Below are positions 54,016 through 60,868 of a DNA stretch of 64,000 nucleotides, one piece after another; positions within the stretch are counted from its first letter, which is position 1; each line of letters begins with the position of its first letter. Location of the stretch: the IMG/VR virus record IMGVR_UViG_3300044535_001920, positions 1-64,000 of that record. One strand, given 5' to 3'. The position numbers and the translations under genes are program-made. The notes below the pieces were generated by a model that had not been told where the DNA came from, made no database searches, and saw only the letters and a list, made by a program, of their open reading frames with translations. The DNA is from a virus.

Positions 54016-55902
54016 TTATCTAATATAATCTCCGTTTGAATAGCTTGATGTTACAATATATTCTGTTGCAGAAGTATTTTCACCTGAAGTAATCTTATCT
54101 TCAACCATATTTACAACTAAGTTGCTAATACTTAGATCTAAATATATATCCTTCAATGCAATGACATCATTTGACTCTGGAATTGCTTGTACTTCAATTC
54201 CATTTGTTGAAACTGTTGATGTAATGTTCACAACATCTAATAAAATTTCACCTTTATCATAATGAATCACACCTGCATTATTTTTGATGATAAATGGTAA
54301 ATTGTCTTTTAATACAAAAAAGAAAATTGTACCTTTTTTATCATCAATGGGGACATCACTCATATAAACAGTGCCATCAACGTTCAAAATATTAAATCCT
54401 GTAGATTTTATATTATAACCACGATTGTCTAGTAGATTATTTCTTTTTATATGAAATGCATTACCAAAACACAATTCATAAGTTGCAAATTTATTAAATT
54501 CTGGTTGAAGATCTCTTCTAATCTTTATTTTTGTAATATTGGAAGTAACTGATGTACTTACGTTATCAATTAATGATGTCAATTTACTATATTTAAATCT
54601 TCCTCCAAAATTATTTAATTCATATGAAGAACCATATTGTGTAATTGTATCAATAATCTTTTTCCTAACATTTTCAACCTCAGAAATTGCACTTCTATCA
54701 TAATAAGCACTAGTGTTTATTTCAACATAGAGATATTTGAGGTCAACAATTTCTGGTTTAATTCCTGCAATTGTATATTGTTTTAATTTATTTTTAATTT
54801 CTTCTTTAGTTATTTTTGAAATATATTTTCCATTTCTTGGTTTAATTGATATAAAAACTTTTCCATATTGTGGTGGATCCAATTCATCACCACCATAAGC
54901 AGTAACAGATTCAACATTGGGAAATATTGATGGAATTAATCCTTTATAGTCATTTGCAGTAACTGCCCTAAATTGTGATGAATATACTCTAGGTGCAATA
55001 TATTTAATGGAATCTATTTTTTCAATGTCATCTCCATTTTCTGATGGAATATTTGTTGTAATTAAAGAGATTCCATTGGTAATTTTATTACTGTTATTAT
55101 CAACTAAAATTCCACTAAAGGTAAAGTTCGCAGATCCATTTGCTTGTTTTCCATTTGTAGTAATATAACTTACATAAACAGAACTTCCAGAAATTGGTCT
55201 TCTTCCAAATATATTATCTCCGAATAAAATCTGATATTTCTCATCTTCTACTTCTTGAACTAAGAAAATTTTAGAATTTTTATTAACATTTAAGATATTA
55301 TCAAACTTTGTATATTCTTCATTAGTAATATCAGTAACAAAAACCCTTATTAACTCGGTATCAACGTCGGCATTTGGAATAATAAACTTTTGATTTGGTT
55401 GATTATTATCTACAATAAAACTTTTTGTTAAGAATCTTCCTTCGTAAATTGAAATATTATTGAATCTCGCAATTCCCTGATTATCTACAGGAACCGTAAT
55501 GTCTTCTGGAATGGAAAATACAAAATTTCCTGTTTCAAGATTTCCTAAACATACAACACCAGACCTTAATGTAACTGATTTTACATCTAAAAATCCTTCA
55601 GTATCTACTGTAAAACTAATTTGTGCTCTAGATGCTCTTTTTGATCTAGGAACATATCCAATATTTCTTGCAAGTGAAACTACATTTTCTCGTAAAGTTG
55701 CACTGTCCAAAAATGATTCATTCACTGCCATATTGGTGTTATAGGCAGTTATATAAGAGTTATAGGCAAGAATATCAATTAATACAGAAAAATTAGAACC
55801 TTCATAATCAAAGTCAGTAAATTCTGTATTGGTTCTTAGGTAATCTTTTATTTGAGATCTAATGTCCTCAAAATCTAGATTAGTGAATTGATTTATTGCC
55901 AT
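54016..55902 (-). CDS. gp6: Baseplate wedge protein gp6
   Basis: A 628-residue homologue of T4 gp6 (660 residues), whose dimers form the continuous ring of the baseplate inner iris. The N-terminus INQFTNLDFEDIRSQIKDYL and FSVLIDILAYNSYITAYNTN, AVNESFLDSATLRENVVSLA is the conserved baseplate J-like/gp6 opening. The mid part has VYSSQFRAVTANDYKGLIPS, FPNVESVTAYGGDELDPPQY and GKVFISIKP, the gp6/J signature. The gene overlaps gp25 by one base at its start, as in T4-like phages, which supports the assignment. Confidence 0.88.
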   Translation of the reverse strand: MAINQFTNLDFEDIRSQIKDYLRTNTEFTDFDYEGSNFSVLIDILAYNSYITAYNTNMAVNESFLDSATLRENVVSLARNIGYVPRSKRASRAQISFTVDTEGFLDVKSVTLRSGVVCLGNLETGNFVFSIPEDITVPVDNQGIARFNNISIYEGRFLTKSFIVDNNQPNQKFIIPNADVDTELIRVFVTDITNEEYTKFDNILNVNKNSKIFLVQEVEDEKYQILFGDNIFGRRPISGSSVYVSYITTNGKQANGSANFTFSGILVDNNSNKITNGISLITTNIPSENGDDIEKIDSIKYIAPRVYSSQFRAVTANDYKGLIPSIFPNVESVTAYGGDELDPPQYGKVFISIKPRNGKYISKITKEEIKNKLKQYTIAGIKPEIVDLKYLYVEINTSAYYDRSAISEVENVRKKIIDTITQYGSSYELNNFGGRFKYSKLTSLIDNVSTSVTSNITKIKIRRDLQPEFNKFATYELCFGNAFHIKRNNLLDNRGYNIKSTGFNILNVDGTVYMSDVPIDDKKGTIFFFVLKDNLPFIIKNNAGVIHYDKGEILLDVVNITSTVSTNGIEVQAIPESNDVIALKDIYLDLSISNLVVNMVEDKITSGENTSATEYIVTSSYSNGDYIR

Positions 55903-56303
55903 TATGCTCTAGTTGGTTGTAAGATAAACTCTATATTTTGTCTTGGGAATCCCTCACCAACAATATCATAGACAATGTTTATATTTAATTCATATAAATC
56001 AGGATCATCACTAATATTAATTTGTCTAACCTTTATTCTTGGTTCAAAATTATTAAGTAATGTTTTAATTTCATCTTCCAATACAATAGATATCCCAATT
56101 GTATTAAGTTCAAATAGTGAATCATTAATTGTTGAACCAATTAATGAATTAAAAAATCTCTCACCTACAACTGTTTTTACTAAATTAGTGACAGATTTTT
56201 TAATTGCATCTTCATTTTTAATTGGTAAAATATCATTTGTCACAGGATGCCTAGCAAAAGACAAACTAATGTCCTTAAATGCTCTTGAAATCCTTGCTGC
56301 CAT
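55902..56303 (-). CDS. gp25: Baseplate wedge protein gp25
   Basis: A 133-residue protein, the same size as T4 gp25 (132). It has the gp25/lysozyme-like fold signature: RISRAFKDISLSFARHPVTN at the N-terminus, AIKKSVTNLVKTVVGERFFN, then LLNNFEPRIKVRQINISDDP. gp25 binds gp6 and the sheath initiator and is conserved in contractile tails and type VI secretion (TssE), though the latter's EPR motif appears here as FEPRI. It begins the unit gp25-gp6-gp7-like. Confidence 0.9.
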   Translation of the reverse strand: MAARISRAFKDISLSFARHPVTNDILPIKNEDAIKKSVTNLVKTVVGERFFNSLIGSTINDSLFELNTIGISIVLEDEIKTLLNNFEPRIKVRQINISDDPDLYELNINIVYDIVGEGFPRQNIEFILQPTRA

Positions 56304-56340
56304 TAAAATAAAAAGGTATTTTATATATCTATAAGACTTT

Positions 56341-56544
56341 TTAGACTATTTTTCCGTAACTTGGTTCTGTTCCATATTCCCAATCATCATAATCTTCATC
56401 ATTTCTAATTTTTTCGTGCAATTCTGTTTGTCTTTTCAAATTATGCCTCGAAATATTTGGTTTTTCATAGTCGGTAACTAATTTCTTAGTTCCCCACATC
56501 TCATACATATAGTTCTGATCTCTATCAACGGGTAAATTGGACAT
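56341..56544 (-). CDS. Small charged conserved phage protein
   Basis: A 67-residue hydrophilic protein (SNLPVDRDQNYMYEMWGTKK, then TDYEKPNISRHNLKRQTELH and DEDYDDWEYGTEPSYGKIV), rich in Asp/Glu/Tyr with no domain I recognise. A clear Shine-Dalgarno AGGAG stands 6 bases before the ATG at 56544. It lies between speD and gp25 and is probably co-expressed with them. Confidence 0.6.
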   Translation of the reverse strand: MSNLPVDRDQNYMYEMWGTKKLVTDYEKPNISRHNLKRQTELHEKIRNDEDYDDWEYGTEPSYGKIV

Positions 56545-56552
56545 TTTAGCTC

Positions 56553-56607
56553 CTGTTTTTTGGTAAAAACAGAACTTTTTTTGGTAGGAGGTTGCTATCT
56601 CCCCTAC
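56553..56607 (-). other. Two consecutive hairpins between speD and the next gene
   Basis: Hairpin 1, 56584-56607: GTAGG/CCTAC stem with an inner AG/CT, 7 bases after the speD stop on the minus strand. Hairpin 2, 56553-56572: CTGTTTTT/AAAAACAG, 8 perfect pairs with a 4-base loop, ending next to the AGGAG of the following gene. Neither is followed by a U-run on the minus strand, so a stabilising or translational role is as likely as termination; on the plus strand hairpin 2 is followed by a T-rich run. Confidence 0.4.
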
Positions 56608-56613
56608 AAATAT

Positions 56614-56940
56614 TTAACGATGCAAATATCTGAGGTTATAATTATCTGAATTTAAATATTTCAACAATTCCAATGCTATTAATTTGGGATTTCCTGGTCC
56701 ACAAGTATAAACATCAATAGCAACACATCCATTTTCGGGCCAAGTATGGCACGATACATGACTCTCTGACAGTGCTATGACTATTGTGCAACCTTGTGGG
56801 TAGAAACAGTGCTGAAACGTGTTTAAAATGGTCATTCCTGCACGTTCAATGCCTTGTTTCATAACTCCTTCAAGAGTTACCGCATCATTGAGTAGAGAGT
56901 ATTCTACCCCGTATACCTCCAACAGGAGGTGATTCCCCAT
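56614..56940 (-). CDS. speD: S-adenosylmethionine decarboxylase proenzyme
   Basis: A 108-residue SpeD (bacterial class 1B), which makes decarboxylated AdoMet for spermidine synthesis. The self-cleavage/pyruvoyl site is SESHVSCHTWPEN: Glu59-Ser60 (Ser60 would become the pyruvoyl group), His65 in the processing position, and Cys80 in YTCGPGNP as the catalytic cysteine. Length is normal for the class. I chose the ATG at 56940 (Shine-Dalgarno GGAGAG, 6 bases); an in-frame TTG at 56955 has a stronger AGGAGGA upstream and would add five residues. speD is a known auxiliary gene in cyanophages. Late word AATAAATA upstream. Confidence 0.93.
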   Translation of the reverse strand: MGNHLLLEVYGVEYSLLNDAVTLEGVMKQGIERAGMTILNTFQHCFYPQGCTIVIALSESHVSCHTWPENGCVAIDVYTCGPGNPKLIALELLKYLNSDNYNLRYLHR

Positions 56941-56987
56941 TGAAAATCTCTCCAATTCACAAAATCCTCCTATTTTCTCCGAAAAAC

Positions 56988-56995
56988 TATTTATT
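56988..56995 (-). promoter_or_regulatory. Late-type word AATAAATA upstream of speD
   Basis: AATAAATA on the minus strand, about 48 bases before the ATG at 56940, at the very end of the preceding gene. Confidence 0.45.
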
Positions 56996-57590
56996 TTAGA
57001 TAAAATCCCTTTCTTAGATAACCAGAATCCTCTATATAACTTAATTTTGAGTCATTTTTTTGCCTATCATCTTCCCATACAGGAATTGCAACTGTATTTC
57101 CGTATCTAAAATTAGGATTTTGTCTTGTGTGAACCTCAATTAGGTTTCCATCAATAAATTCACAGTTAATCCAATCATAATTTCCCTTCAAATTTTCTAA
57201 AATTGAAGGGAATTCAATCGTCTTATCAATTTTTTCCCATTTTTGCCACTTATATAAGGGGTCATTCTCATCTTTAGTGCCTTTTACTACTAATTTTGGT
57301 TCTTGATGATAGTAATCAATACTCAAATGCTCTCCTTTGAACACTTCACACCAAAAATTAGAAGGATGAAAGTGCTCTGTGTCCTTTTCTATCCACACAA
57401 TTTCAGCAAACCGACCCATTCCAAGGAAATTTATCGCAGGTCTAACAATATAAAAGTCGGGTTTAGGAACTGTAGATCCAATTGGACCACATTTATATCC
57501 CAATACCCGACTTAATTGTAATTTATTGTATATCCACAAGTCGTCATAATGAATTGCATTCCATTCATCATCAACTTCTAGATGATACAT
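56991..57590 (-). CDS. ATP-grasp-like conserved phage protein
   Basis: A protein of 199 residues starting MYHLEVDDEWNAIHYDDLWI. The longer reading frame begins at a TTG 23 codons upstream inside the neighbour; I prefer the ATG at 57590, which lies just past the stop of the upstream 41-residue gene. Segments FAEIVWIEKDTEHFHPSNFW, YDWINCEFIDGNLIEVHTRQ, then NPNFRYGN recall the end of ATP-grasp folds (acidic metal ligands followed by ExhxRxNP). The assignment is weak; the protein could be a ligase-like enzyme acting on a small molecule or peptide. No signal peptide. Confidence 0.5.
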   Translation of the reverse strand: MYHLEVDDEWNAIHYDDLWIYNKLQLSRVLGYKCGPIGSTVPKPDFYIVRPAINFLGMGRFAEIVWIEKDTEHFHPSNFWCEVFKGEHLSIDYYHQEPKLVVKGTKDENDPLYKWQKWEKIDKTIEFPSILENLKGNYDWINCEFIDGNLIEVHTRQNPNFRYGNTVAIPVWEDDRQKNDSKLSYIEDSGYLRKGFYLK

Positions 57591-57591
57591 T

Positions 57592-57717
57592 TTACTTATT
57601 CTCTTTTTTATTATCTGGATGCTCTTGTAAATGTGCTGGTTTACCAGCAACCCAACCAAAAACTTTCGGTGCAGAAGTAGAAGTGGTTTCTTCTGAAGTT
57701 TTTTTAGTTCTTGCCAT
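57592..57717 (-). CDS. 41-residue small protein
   Basis: The sequence starts MARTKKTSEETTSTSAPKVF and continues GWVAGKPAHLQEHPDNKKEN, ending in Lys. It is polar and likely unstructured. Its ATG shares a base with the stop of the upstream 48-residue gene (TAATG) and its stop is directly followed by the next gene, so these small genes form a coupled set. Confidence 0.55.
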   Translation of the reverse strand: MARTKKTSEETTSTSAPKVFGWVAGKPAHLQEHPDNKKENK

Positions 57718-57863
57718 TACCCCTTTCCTTGCCCACGATACTTTTTACGTGCCTTATTACGACTCGTTGCACTGTATTTAGTATTCCGACCTGCACCTTG
57801 AAGAGTCAGCTTGGGTTTGGATTCAACTTTTGCTCCACCTTTTGCACTCTTTTTCACTGCCAT
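57717..57863 (-). CDS. 48-residue basic protein
   Basis: Sequence MAVKKSAKGGAKVESKPKLT, then LQGAGRNTKYSATSRNKARK and a KYRGQGKG end. It is very rich in Lys/Arg and could bind nucleic acid or serve as a virion-internal peptide. GGAG stands near the ATG (TAGGAGATTATTACAATG, 8-base spacing), and a terminator-like hairpin lies 62 bases upstream. I recall similar short basic proteins in cyanomyoviruses. Confidence 0.6.
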   Translation of the reverse strand: MAVKKSAKGGAKVESKPKLTLQGAGRNTKYSATSRNKARKKYRGQGKG

Positions 57864-57924
57864 TGTAATAATCTCCTAGTTGGTTTTTGTTTACGGTTTT
57901 TTTAAACGGTTTTTTCAGAAGGAC

Positions 57925-57966
57925 TTAAAATGCCCTCAGAAGACTTTGAAATCTCCATAAGGGCAT
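57925..57966 (-). terminator. Terminator-like hairpin after the glycosyltransferase gene
   Basis: On the minus strand ATGCCCT pairs with AGGGCAT (57930-57936 with 57960-57966), extended by partial pairing inside, and is followed by TTTTAAG. It lies about 50 bases past the stop at 58015. The U-run is short, so strength is uncertain. Confidence 0.55.
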
Positions 57967-58014
57967 CCTATCAAAAAGATCAGAGAACGTCAAGAAGACG
58001 GTTCTGAAAGGGAC

Positions 58015-58767
58015 TCAGATGATTCTAGTCTTCTCGTGTCCAACACGAATCTTAGGATCACACCAAATCTCATAACCTGCTTCTTTTGCATCAAGACAGA
58101 ATGAAACATCCTCTCCGCACATATCCTGAACTTCTCCTGAGTCAAATACCTGCATCTTGGGAGCAAACCAAGGATACTCCAAGTTCTCAAAGACTCCCTT
58201 CTTAATCAGAACCCAACCAAATCCAGTGTAATCCACAGTGAATGGTTTGCGACGGTTTTTCATCGTCTCTAGAGTTTCGTGATTCATCACTCCACCATTG
58301 TTCTTAAAGTCATCTTCTTCAAGCCAATGTGCAACGGATGTAGTCATTCCATCCTCAGTGCAATACCAACCAGCAGCAATATCCCGATCCATTGCTACAA
58401 GACGATAGAACTTCTCAGTATCAAAGACAATATCACTGTCAATCCAGAGTTGATAATCATAATTAAGTTTACCATCCCAAGGAATCTGCTTCGGACCTCT
58501 GAGAACATTTGCTCCAAGAACTTTGCATCGTGCAAAGTTTACCATTGAACTATAATCTTGTGAAATCTGAATACTCGCACCTGCTTGTACCAAATCAAAA
58601 CACAATTGAACAAAATTTTTCAAATATGTATATGATACTCCTCTTCCTGGAAGACAAAATACAATTGACTTCCCTCGAATCATTTCCCTTGCTGTTGCAA
58701 TATCAAACTCATCTGCACTCTTATTTACAATAGGTGCATTTGCTTTAACTGTAAATCCTTTTGCCAT
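58015..58767 (-). CDS. GT-A type glycosyltransferase-like protein
   Basis: A 250-residue protein conserved in T4-like cyanophages. After an N-terminal strand (IVFCLPGRGVSYTYLKNFVQ), it has NFARCKVLG, the DxD motif in YQLWIDSDIVFDTEKF (metal and nucleotide-sugar ligands), then AGWYCTEDG, and a C-terminal GEDVSFCLDAKEAGYEIW, CDPKIRVGHEKT, a pattern of small GT-A transferases. It probably adds a sugar to a phage or host target. A sigma70-type promoter lies 24-52 bases upstream of the ATG at 58767. Confidence 0.72.
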   Translation of the reverse strand: MAKGFTVKANAPIVNKSADEFDIATAREMIRGKSIVFCLPGRGVSYTYLKNFVQLCFDLVQAGASIQISQDYSSMVNFARCKVLGANVLRGPKQIPWDGKLNYDYQLWIDSDIVFDTEKFYRLVAMDRDIAAGWYCTEDGMTTSVAHWLEEDDFKNNGGVMNHETLETMKNRRKPFTVDYTGFGWVLIKKGVFENLEYPWFAPKMQVFDSGEVQDMCGEDVSFCLDAKEAGYEIWCDPKIRVGHEKTRII

Positions 58768-58790
58768 AAAAAATAAATTTCGACGTTAAC

Positions 58791-58819
58791 ATTATACCAC
58801 TACAAATCAATCATTGCAA
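58791..58819 (-). promoter_or_regulatory. Sigma70-type promoter, TTGCAA-17-TATAAT
   Basis: On the minus strand TTGCAA (58814-58819) and a perfect TATAAT (58791-58796) are 17 bases apart, in front of the glycosyltransferase gene and overlapping the end of the 55-residue gene. It suggests early, host-polymerase-driven expression. Confidence 0.72.
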
Positions 58820-58978
58820 TGGGTCTTCTTGATTATTTAGAACTATTTTGATATCCTCATTGTTTCCACCAGAAGTCCATACAAGACCCCTGACCTGATT
58901 CAACATCCCATCTAAATCTTCTGGATTTACTTTCTCAACGATTGTTATACCATTGACTTCTATGTTATACGTATTCAT
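58811..58978 (-). CDS. 55-residue hypothetical protein
   Basis: Sequence MNTYNIEVNGITIVEKVNPE, then DLDGMLNQVRGLVWTSGGNN and EDIKIVLNNQEDPLQ. A small alpha/beta protein without a known motif. It overlaps the upstream 50-residue gene by 14 bases, and the next gene's promoter lies over its stop. Support: uninterrupted reading, typical phage small-gene packing. Confidence 0.55.
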   Translation of the reverse strand: MNTYNIEVNGITIVEKVNPEDLDGMLNQVRGLVWTSGGNNEDIKIVLNNQEDPLQ

Positions 58979-59117
58979 CAGATTCTTCTACCTTGAAGAG
59001 CAACTCTTCCAGTTCCTCTCTTAGGGTTATATTTGAATTTACTGTCTTGTCCGTCTCTAGTCGATACTGAATGCACTCAATGAGCATCTCTTTCTCTTCC
59101 TCTGTAACTTCTAACAT
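58965..59117 (-). CDS. 50-residue acidic helical protein
   Basis: Sequence MLEVTEEEKEMLIECIQYRL, then ETDKTVNSNITLREELEELL and FKVEESDEYV. It is acidic and looks like a helical hairpin. An AAGGAG abuts the ATG at 59117 directly, closer than usual, so the true start could be the ATG ten codons later. Function unknown. Confidence 0.5.
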   Translation of the reverse strand: MLEVTEEEKEMLIECIQYRLETDKTVNSNITLREELEELLFKVEESDEYV

Positions 59118-59274
59118 CTCCTTTCAGTTTATTTCTTTTCCAATTATATATCAACCTTTGAGGATTTTTTTCCCCTCCGGAAAAATTTTTGTATTCCTTG
59201 TGCCCCAAATCTCATAAGTTCTACGAGTACAATTCCGAGGTATTCTAACTCTTCCTTATGGGTGGTTCTCGTAC

Positions 59275-59868
59275 TTATGCTTTTTTTATTTTTCCGCATG
59301 AACTTCCTTTCTTTATTGCACTATATAAACTTTTCGCAAAACTCTTTGGGTTTTTTGTTTTTGTTCTTTTTTGAATCCATTCCCAATTTACTGTTATCCA
59401 TTCAGTTAAATTTACACCACTATAAATTTTACCAGTCATCATATCTACAATTTTGAATTCTTTTGCTGTAATTCTAATCATATTCCCTTTTCTGGAAATC
59501 CATCTTAGATTCTCTGCATGATTATTCAATTTATTAGAGTCAATGTGATCGATTTCTGTAAGGTTCTCTGGGTTTTCTACAAAACACTCCGCAATTAATC
59601 TATGAGTATAATATTTGATTTGTTTTGTGGTTCTCCCCATCTCATCCTTCAGGGAAATATTCACAGACATATATCTGTCCTTTGGATTGCTCCCACCCCT
59701 CGGATTTTGATTTATTTCTCTCAGTTCCCCCCTCTCAGAGGAACATCCCTTTACTCCTTTGATGTATTTCTTATACCACTCAGTGAAAACTCTTCCATCC
59801 TCAGAGACATAATACCCATCGAACCTTGTGGGTAAAATTTTTTCTCGGAAAATTTTTTTATTTTTCAT
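59275..59868 (-). CDS. Free-standing HNH homing endonuclease (NUMOD4-HNH type)
   Basis: A 197-residue protein (ATG 59868; an in-frame TTG four codons earlier is possible). An N-terminal NUMOD4-like segment is visible (GYYVSEDGRVFTEWYKKYI), followed by an HNH_3-type core: YYTHRLIAECFVENPENLT, then EIDHIDSNKLNNHAENLRWI with the DH of the ββα-metal active site and an N in the third position. The C-terminus is a basic tail with NWEWIQKRTKT. Such enzymes cut DNA and spread by homing. The gene sits next to the origin-like region rather than inside a structural gene, and has no strong Shine-Dalgarno. Confidence 0.87.
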   Translation of the reverse strand: MKNKKIFREKILPTRFDGYYVSEDGRVFTEWYKKYIKGVKGCSSERGELREINQNPRGGSNPKDRYMSVNISLKDEMGRTTKQIKYYTHRLIAECFVENPENLTEIDHIDSNKLNNHAENLRWISRKGNMIRITAKEFKIVDMMTGKIYSGVNLTEWITVNWEWIQKRTKTKNPKSFAKSLYSAIKKGSSCGKIKKA

Positions 59869-60267
59869 TGAATAATTCAAGGTCTCTGGGTAAGGTTTAT
59901 AGATTAGGGTAGTAGGGCACTTTTACTTTTAGGGGGGGGGGCATCGGTTCTTTATAATAATACCCAACAATCGCAAATCACTGTCAATTAGAATTAAACA
60001 GCACTGTTTTATTCTTATAACGAACAATAACGAATAATAATATACTATACTGGGTATAAAGAATAAAAAACTATTACCAGGGTATTAGTGATAACGAAGG
60101 GGCACACATAACGAATTAAGTGTCACTGTGCGATTAGAATAGAAAACCCTACCCCAGGTATGACTATAGGACGAATCATCCGAGTTGTCAACACATAAGG
60201 ACGAAACATAAAGGACGAAACAGTACTGCTTGATTCTTATATAAAACTATACCTAGGGTATTATACC

Positions 60268-60330
60268 TGTGGAAAACTCTTATACTTTTTCCACAGCCCT
60301 GTGGAAAACTATTGTGGAAACTGTGGAAAA
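60268..60330. other. Cluster of DnaA-box-like sites (left group)
   Basis: TTTTCCACA or its complement TGTGGAAAA is found at 60268-60276, 60287-60295, 60300-60308 and 60322-60330, with a one-mismatch copy (TGTGGAAAC) at 60313-60321. The second and third form a head-to-head palindrome separated by 4 bases. TTTTCCACA is the form of the DnaA box reported for cyanobacteria. Confidence 0.7.
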
Positions 60331-60420
60331 CTTTATATCGACCCCTGTGCAATTCTTATAAGTCCTAGGTGTTTATAACGAATTCCCTCTCCTCCCGCCC
60401 TATAAATCTAGCACGAATGG

Positions 60421-60499
60421 CATAAGACTCATAAGACGAATAGACAGAGCACGAAGTGTCCTTGGACGAATGAAACTCACGAGTATTATGAGTCTTATG
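60421..60499. repeat. Perfect 14-bp inverted repeat
   Basis: CATAAGACTCATAA at 60421-60434 is the exact reverse complement of TTATGAGTCTTATG at 60486-60499, with 51 bases between the arms. It could form a cruciform or bind a dimeric protein. A further CTCATAAGAC follows near 60526. Confidence 0.75.
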
Positions 60500-60648
60500 G
60501 ACGAACAAATAAAAATCCTCCGAGTCTCATAAGACGTATGAGTTTCTTTGAGACCCATTGCTATAACTCATCATACACGAACTTGACATAAGAATCAAAA
60601 CGTGCTGGGGAGTTATAGTGTGCCAGTTTGGGAGGTGGAAAAATGCTC

Positions 60649-60677
60649 TTGACTTTTCTGGGGTTTTATGATACAAT
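60649..60677 (+). promoter_or_regulatory. Sigma70-type promoter TTGACT-17-TACAAT with no gene downstream
   Basis: TTGACT (60649-60654) and TACAAT (60672-60677) are 17 bases apart on the plus strand, opposite to all neighbouring genes. Transcripts would run into the DnaA-box palindrome at 60771-60792 and the AT-rich tract. Confidence 0.65.
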
Positions 60678-60770
60678 GCACGCTTAGACGGCAATAAAAT
60701 CACATAATAACAGGGTATAAGAGAAGGTTTTCCAGACGATTAGAAGAACTAAAAGAGGTATAACACATAG

Positions 60771-60792
60771 TTTTCCACAACCCTGTGGAAAA
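60771..60792. other. DnaA-box-like palindrome (right group)
   Basis: TTTTCCACA (60771-60779) and TGTGGAAAA (60784-60792) face each other over 4 bases, nearly identical in layout to the pair at 60287-60308. An AT-rich tract of about 80 bases begins directly after it. Confidence 0.7.
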
Positions 60793-60868
60793 AGAACAAA
60801 ACACACATATATGTTTTTTAATACATTTTTTTTAATTATCTTTTTTAACGATAATACATTAAAATAGA

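Larger units (their letters stand above)
60019..60581 (+). repeat. Fourteen ACGAA words, all in one orientation
   Basis: ACGAA occurs 14 times between 60019 and 60581 on the plus strand (as AACGAA, GACGAA or CACGAA, often followed by T or A) and I found no TTCGT in the same span. Several sit in longer related words such as ATAAGACGAAT and ATAAGGACGAAA. Spacing is irregular, so this is not a tandem array or CRISPR. Confidence 0.8.
59869..60868. other. Gene-free kilobase, possible replication origin
   Basis: No open frame above 60 codons is credible on either strand for about 1000 bases, in a genome otherwise packed with genes. It holds a run of 10 G (59932-59941), a plus-strand promoter, DnaA-box-like words, ACGAA repeats, an inverted repeat and an AT-rich tract (about 60796-60875), each listed separately. 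GGGTAT words recur at 60052, 60080, 60256 and 60713. Together these suggest a replication origin or control region rather than a decayed gene. Confidence 0.55.

Noticed and set aside
56955-56955. TTG start for speD five codons upstream
   Set aside because: The ATG at 56940 begins right at the conserved MGNHLLLEVYG start and has its own Shine-Dalgarno; the TTG cannot be fully excluded.
57990-58190. 66-codon frame at the end of the glycosyltransferase gene
   Set aside because: Out-of-frame shadow; the glycosyltransferase frame carries the family motifs.
60268-60330. Rho-independent terminator from the TTTTCCACA inverted pair
   Set aside because: The stems are not followed by a U-run in either direction, and the words recur as single copies, which fits binding sites better.
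60000-60600. CRISPR-like array from repeated ACGAA and ATAAGAC words
   Set aside because: Repeat units are 5-12 bases with irregular spacing and no uniform spacers; no cas genes are nearby.
59869-60868. tRNA genes in the gene-free kilobase
   Set aside because: No GTTCRA T-loop with a fitting acceptor stem was found by eye on either strand.
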